A stretch of DNA of 64,000 bases from Candidatus Peregrinibacteria bacterium (GTDB taxonomy: Bacteria > Patescibacteriota > Gracilibacteria > Peribacterales > Peribacteraceae): positions 48,947 to 112,946 of the forward strand of contig JAUSFD010000012.1 of NCBI GenBank assembly GCA_030649955.1. Direction: 5' to 3'. The translations under genes were made by a program, and so were the position numbers. The first letter of the stretch is position 1. Every line of letters begins with the position of its first letter. Below are positions 60,671 through 64,000 of the stretch, one piece after another. The notes under the pieces were generated by a model. That model did no database searches. It was given only the letters and a program-made list of their open reading frames with translations, and was not told the DNA's origin.

Positions 60671-61879
60671 TCAGAGTCTACCCAATACTTTCTCCGCCAC
60701 CTTCACGCCCATTTCAAATCCCCGTTCGTTATCGATGGGGAAGTGAATGCCGGACCAGAGGCGTGTGTCGCGCGCTTCCTCCGCCATGCGCATCCATTCC
60801 GATCCTTCGGTCGGGAAGTAGTGCGTCAGGATCGTCGCTGCTGCGGCGGAGACCGCGGAGTGGCCAGAGGTGTAGCTGGGGAAGTTCGGGGTGGGGATGA
60901 CGGTCGCGATGCGCGGGTCGCGCATGAACGGACGCTGTGTCCAGTACGTGAACTTCGTGTCCCAGCAGACGATGAAGGCATCCGCGAGTCCCATCGCGAG
61001 TGTTGCACGGACATCGAGTGCATTCGAGAGATCGATGCGATTCCCGGCGATGTACCCATCGGTGATCTTCAACCAGATGCCCGCCGGTGTCGCTGTGCCC
61101 GGTCCTCCAGCCCAGAAGAGCACCTTCTCGTGCTGATCGTCTGTGAGCTGTGCGAGTGCATCCACGACGGCCTCCACTTCTGCGCGGTCTTCCGCGGAGT
61201 CGAAGGCGGGTGGCTGCGGGGCGCGGAACTTGCTCGCACTACCAATCAGCCAGGTCTTCCACGAGCCTGCGTCGGGTGTGACAGGGTTCTCCCCGAACCA
61301 GAGGGTGGGATCATCCTTGCGGGCGTAGGGTTTCTTCAGGGCATTCTCCTCGATGATCCGGAGCTTCGCCTGTCCTGCGACAGCTGAAGCGAGCGCGTTC
61401 GAGTACGGGTCCGTTGGCAGGCCTTCCTGGAGATCGGCGCACTCCTCGGGGAAGAAGAGGCACAGGAGCTCCGCGGTGACGATGCCGATACTGCCCTGCT
61501 CCTCACCGCGCAGGTATTCGCTCAAGCGCACGAAGTCGTGCTGTCCTGTGAGGACGTAGGCGTAGATGCGCGAGGCAGCCGTCGGCGGGAGCCGCTGCTT
61601 CTCGATGAGCGCGAACATCCGGTCGTCCCACGCCAGGAGATCCTCGGTGGTGACGTGCTGTACAGTCGGGAAGAGCGCAACGCGGTCGAGGACGGAGAGC
61701 GAGTACTCGTAGTACGTATCGGGGAGGACTGTGTCTCCAGCAGGAACAGATCTCTCCGTCGAATTGGGCGCCAGCGGACCCTGAATTCGCGCGAGCTGGC
61801 TCACCTTCCCCAGCGAGAGGGACGCGATGAGCACTGCGACGAGCGAGAGAGCGGTGGATCCTTCCATGAGTTTCCCCAT
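60671..61879 (-). CDS. vanadium-dependent haloperoxidase / PAP2-type secreted protein
   Basis: 402 residues from the ATG at 61879, which follows TTGGTA-18-TACTCT by 7 nt and opens a signal peptide (T-A-L-S-L-V-A-V-L-I-A-S). The phosphate/vanadate pocket is complete: K-x6-RP in KFTYWTQRP, PSYTSGHS, and R-x5-H-x3-D in RLWSGIHFPID. Bacterial homologues are either haloperoxidases or acid phosphatases; residues alone do not decide. The gene lies inside a pair of perfect 51-bp inverted repeats. Confidence 0.85.
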   Translation of the reverse strand: MGKLMEGSTALSLVAVLIASLSLGKVSQLARIQGPLAPNSTERSVPAGDTVLPDTYYEYSLSVLDRVALFPTVQHVTTEDLLAWDDRMFALIEKQRLPPTAASRIYAYVLTGQHDFVRLSEYLRGEEQGSIGIVTAELLCLFFPEECADLQEGLPTDPYSNALASAVAGQAKLRIIEENALKKPYARKDDPTLWFGENPVTPDAGSWKTWLIGSASKFRAPQPPAFDSAEDRAEVEAVVDALAQLTDDQHEKVLFWAGGPGTATPAGIWLKITDGYIAGNRIDLSNALDVRATLAMGLADAFIVCWDTKFTYWTQRPFMRDPRIATVIPTPNFPSYTSGHSAVSAAAATILTHYFPTEGSEWMRMAEEARDTRLWSGIHFPIDNERGFEMGVKVAEKVLGRL

Positions 61880-61976
61880 GGCGCACAGAGTACCCATCCT
61901 CGTGAACGTGTACCAAGACGATGACATTGGCAGGAGGGCAATTCTATTGTGAGGAGTGTATGATCATTGATTCGCC

Positions 61977-62058
61977 AAATGAGGGAACAGGGAACTGGGA
62001 ACAGGGAACAGGAAAAGAGTAATGAGGCCCCGTTCCCTGTTCCCTGATTCCTGTTCCC
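61977..62058. repeat. GGGAACAGG / CCTGTTCCC word-repeat hairpin
   Basis: Four GGGAACAG-like units face complementary CTGTTCCC units around a short loop. Located between the 158-residue membrane protein gene and the haloperoxidase gene, both on the minus strand; probable terminator. Confidence 0.6.
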
Positions 62059-62090
62059 TTGCATGGATTTCCCAATGCTTCCCCAACTCC

Positions 62091-62567
62091 TCAGTTCACC
62101 CATCGCATCACCAAGTGCCAAGTGAACAGCACAGCCTCCGACCACCACAGTACAAAGGAGAGGAGGAAGCACGCGCCGATCGTTCGCTGGAGGTGCGGGG
62201 AAAGCAGTTCGGCCGCTTTGCCTAGCCGCTCCTGCTCCAGGAGGGGTCTCGAGATTTTGAAAGTGAGGAACGCACCATTTCCAGCGAGGAGGACGAGGAG
62301 GAGAGCCTGCACGAGGATGGTCCCGCTCAGGGTCTCGTCGCGGTAGAGGATGACCGATCCCACTGTCGCGCATGCGAGGCCGGTCCAGATGAGTGGTTTC
62401 GTGATCTTGTGCGTGCGAATCGACGCCTCCATCCAGTACGGGGAATTCCTCCCCAGGAAACTGTGGATATCAATGATCGTCACGCCGCCGAGCCCGAAGC
62501 TGAACCCCACGAGCGCGAGGAACATCCCGATGAGATCGAGCCAAGGGAGGGAGGCAATCGTGGACAT
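62091..62567 (-). CDS. four-helix membrane protein
   Basis: 158 residues with four hydrophobic helices and segments FLALVGFSFGLGGVTIID and LLLVLLAGNGAFLTFKISR. No family recognised. TGGTATGAT, an extended -10, lies 11 nt before the ATG. It lies with the haloperoxidase gene between the 51-bp inverted repeats. Confidence 0.68.
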   Translation of the reverse strand: MSTIASLPWLDLIGMFLALVGFSFGLGGVTIIDIHSFLGRNSPYWMEASIRTHKITKPLIWTGLACATVGSVILYRDETLSGTILVQALLLVLLAGNGAFLTFKISRPLLEQERLGKAAELLSPHLQRTIGACFLLSFVLWWSEAVLFTWHLVMRWVN

Positions 62568-62608
62568 TGCAGTTGCAGATCATACCATGACACCCTACGA
62601 AACGTTCG

Positions 62609-62659
62609 TTCGTTTACTCGTTGATTCGTTTATTCGAATGGATGAGAACTCGAGTAAAC
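62609..62659 (-). repeat. 51-bp inverted repeat, right copy
   Basis: Perfect reverse complement of 60609-60659, 2000 bp away. It is part of a CGTTTACTCG/CGAGTAAAC hairpin between two minus-strand genes. Confidence 0.9.
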
Positions 62660-62691
62660 CAATAAACGAATAAACGGTGCTCAGATTCTCG

Positions 62692-63717
62692 TTACCGCAC
62701 CTCCGGTCTGTACGCCGACCCTGGCCACGCAATCACAGAGGTGAGGAGTCCCGCCATTCCCGCGAGGACAATGACCCCCGTCCACATGTGTACGGACCAC
62801 CAGAGGCCGTGCGTCTGGATGACGACGAGCATCGCGAGTGCCTGGTACACCGCGGGGAGGAGGAAGCAGAAGACGCGGAGGCGTGCGACGGGGTGCAGGG
62901 AATCCCGAACGGTGAGCAGGAAGAGGTCACTCATGAGGCCAGCGGTGATCGCGGGGAGGATGAGTTCCCTCCCCGAGCGCATGAAGCTCAGCCCAGCGAT
63001 GACGAGCCCAAGGACGACGGTGATCCCGCCGAAGGGGAGGAACCCGCGGCGCAGTGCGACCGCGAACGTCCCCGTGATGATGACGCTGAAGAGGAGGATT
63101 CCCAGGACGGAGAGCGCTTGAATATGGGAGGCGAGTTCCGGATCCGTCGGAGGCAGGGGTCCTGCCTCCAGGTCCGTGTAGTGCCCGAACTGCGTCATGA
63201 AGAGCATTGCCCCCATGGTGCAAGCGACGGAGAGGAGGAAGGGGAGTGAGGAGAGGAGGCCCTCCGATGGGCGCAGCTTGCGACCTTCCCACGTTGCGCG
63301 CATTCCCCCGCTCACGAGGAGGGTCATCCCCGTGGCGAGCAGGAGGTGGGTGGGGCTCAGGAGCGCTTCGATGTCCGCTTCGACGCCGAAGAGCGTGTGC
63401 CACGCCATGTCGGAAATACCGCCGATGGCGAAGACCGCGGCGCCCAGGAGGGAGTATCCGTAGCCCGGCGGCACGGCCTCTTGCCAGCTCTGCACGTGCT
63501 TCCGCCGATGGAGTGTCCACAGCAGCGGAACCCCAGCGCAGAGGAAGAACCCCGCGTAGAAGAGGGCATGCCAGGGAGTGAAGAAGGTTTCGAGAGCCGA
63601 GGGGAGGTGGTTGTGCGCCCAGCCGTCGACGAAGAGTCCCGCGGTGAATGCGAGTGACGCGAGGGCGAAGAGCCAGTCCTTCAGCGACGCGCGCGATGTG
63701 CCGAGTGGCGTGGGCAT
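62692..63717 (-). CDS. polytopic membrane protein
   Basis: 341 residues from the ATG at 63717; TATCAT ends 8 nt upstream. About ten membrane helices, with conserved-looking His in WAHNHLP, TPWHALFYAG, SDMAWHTLFG and SPTHLLL, which could bind metal or haem. No family recognised. Frames extending further upstream run into a palindrome and are not used. Confidence 0.7.
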   Translation of the reverse strand: MPTPLGTSRASLKDWLFALASLAFTAGLFVDGWAHNHLPSALETFFTPWHALFYAGFFLCAGVPLLWTLHRRKHVQSWQEAVPPGYGYSLLGAAVFAIGGISDMAWHTLFGVEADIEALLSPTHLLLATGMTLLVSGGMRATWEGRKLRPSEGLLSSLPFLLSVACTMGAMLFMTQFGHYTDLEAGPLPPTDPELASHIQALSVLGILLFSVIITGTFAVALRRGFLPFGGITVVLGLVIAGLSFMRSGRELILPAITAGLMSDLFLLTVRDSLHPVARLRVFCFLLPAVYQALAMLVVIQTHGLWWSVHMWTGVIVLAGMAGLLTSVIAWPGSAYRPEVR

Positions 63718-63775
63718 TACCCTGCATGATACGCAGAGATGGAGGGTGTTACCACAGTTGATGAAATGTTCAGGT

Positions 63776-63822
63776 GTTGGTTTGCTAGAGACGTGCGATT
63801 CGCACGTCTCTAGCAAACCAAC
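63776..63822. repeat. 47-nt perfect palindrome (REP family B, copy 2)
   Basis: Two 23-nt arms around a single T. The inner 25 nt (63787-63811) are identical to 30338-30362, while the flanking arm sequence differs between the two loci. Confidence 0.85.
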
Positions 63823-63868
63823 AAATCCATAAACCATAACAATCAACAAACGAATAAACGAATCAATC

Positions 63869-63905
63869 CGACTTCGCCCCGTGCGCGGGGCTACGCCGGA
63901 CGAGC
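63869..63905. repeat. REP-like palindrome, CTTCG/CTACG family (copy 4)
   Basis: CTTCG-CCCCG-TG-CGGGG-CTACG forms a hairpin followed by GCCGGACGAGC. Same boundary pentamers as the copies at 27321, 32673 and 54254. Confidence 0.6.
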
Positions 63906-63952
63906 GGCCTGGAGAAAGTATACCTGCTTGCGGAGTCGATGGTCTGATTCCC

Positions 63953-63995
63953 CGGAGCTTGCTCCGGAAAAAGGAGTCCAGAGCTTGCTCTGGGG
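63953..63995. repeat. two AGCTTGCT hairpins
   Basis: CCGGAGCTTGCTCCGG and CCAGAGCTTGCTCTGG stand in tandem near the window end. They match the pair at 49262-49390 in loop motif but not in stem sequence. Confidence 0.55.
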
Positions 63996-64000
63996 TTCAT

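Overview
This window reads as one 64-kb stretch of a bacterial chromosome, GC-rich in genes and AT-rich between them. I infer a member of the Candidate Phyla Radiation / Patescibacteria, possibly Peregrinibacteria-like. The grounds are small SLH-domain surface proteins with Myxococcus-type Cys-rich repeats, MNT/HEPN pairs, CPR-style membrane proteins of unknown function, REP-like CTTCG/CTACG palindromes and repetitive AT-rich intergenic hairpins. No rRNA or strong taxonomic marker is present, so the placement is inference. I see no AGGAGG-type Shine-Dalgarno motif at the starts I examined. Many genes instead have a -10 hexamer ending 6-8 nt before the start codon, which implies leaderless transcripts.

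Layout. 1-18.6 kb is mostly housekeeping: a RelA/SpoT homologue cut by the edge, a Nudix hydrolase, a thioredoxin-like protein, a metallophosphoesterase, uvrA, the riboflavin genes ribE-ribH and ribBA (no ribD here) around an SLH protein, a 25-codon polybasic peptide gene, an M20 peptidase, an aminotransferase behind a textbook-like attenuator, clpB under a CIRCE element, and a Tat-exported beta-carbonic-anhydrase-like protein. 18.8-26 kb is a six-gene overlapping operon for a hydrogenase-4/complex-I-like membrane complex. Its NiFe and proximal Fe-S ligands are lost, so it looks like a non-redox, Ehr-type complex. 26-40 kb holds tRNA-Arg and tRNA-Gln, a second SLH protein, a ZIP transporter, a HEPN/MNT pair, a nitroreductase, a D-hydroxyacid dehydrogenase, a redox/sulfur operon and one IS1595-like transposase. 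40-49 kb is a flavodoxin/FNR pair followed by a copper island: CsoR, HMA-TauE-cupredoxin, a copper chaperone, a copper ATPase fused to a complete NirK-like domain, a truncated multicopper oxidase and a DUF305 protein. 49-64 kb is accessory: a second HEPN/MNT pair, a lipoprotein, an AAA+ ATPase, a methyltransferase, a lycopene-cyclase-domain protein, MsrA, an EAL-domain protein, a DedA protein, a vanadium-haloperoxidase/PAP2 protein and membrane proteins.

Recurring themes. (1) Three cargo blocks (both HEPN/MNT pairs and the copper island) lie directly after a gene and are followed by a diverged second copy of that gene's 3' end in the same orientation. (2) Three short leaderless ORFs rich in Ala, Ser or Thr precede terminator-like hairpins just upstream of genes. 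(3) Intergenic regions carry long imperfect hairpins built of locus-specific short words, plus two REP families. A perfect 51-bp inverted pair flanks the haloperoxidase segment.
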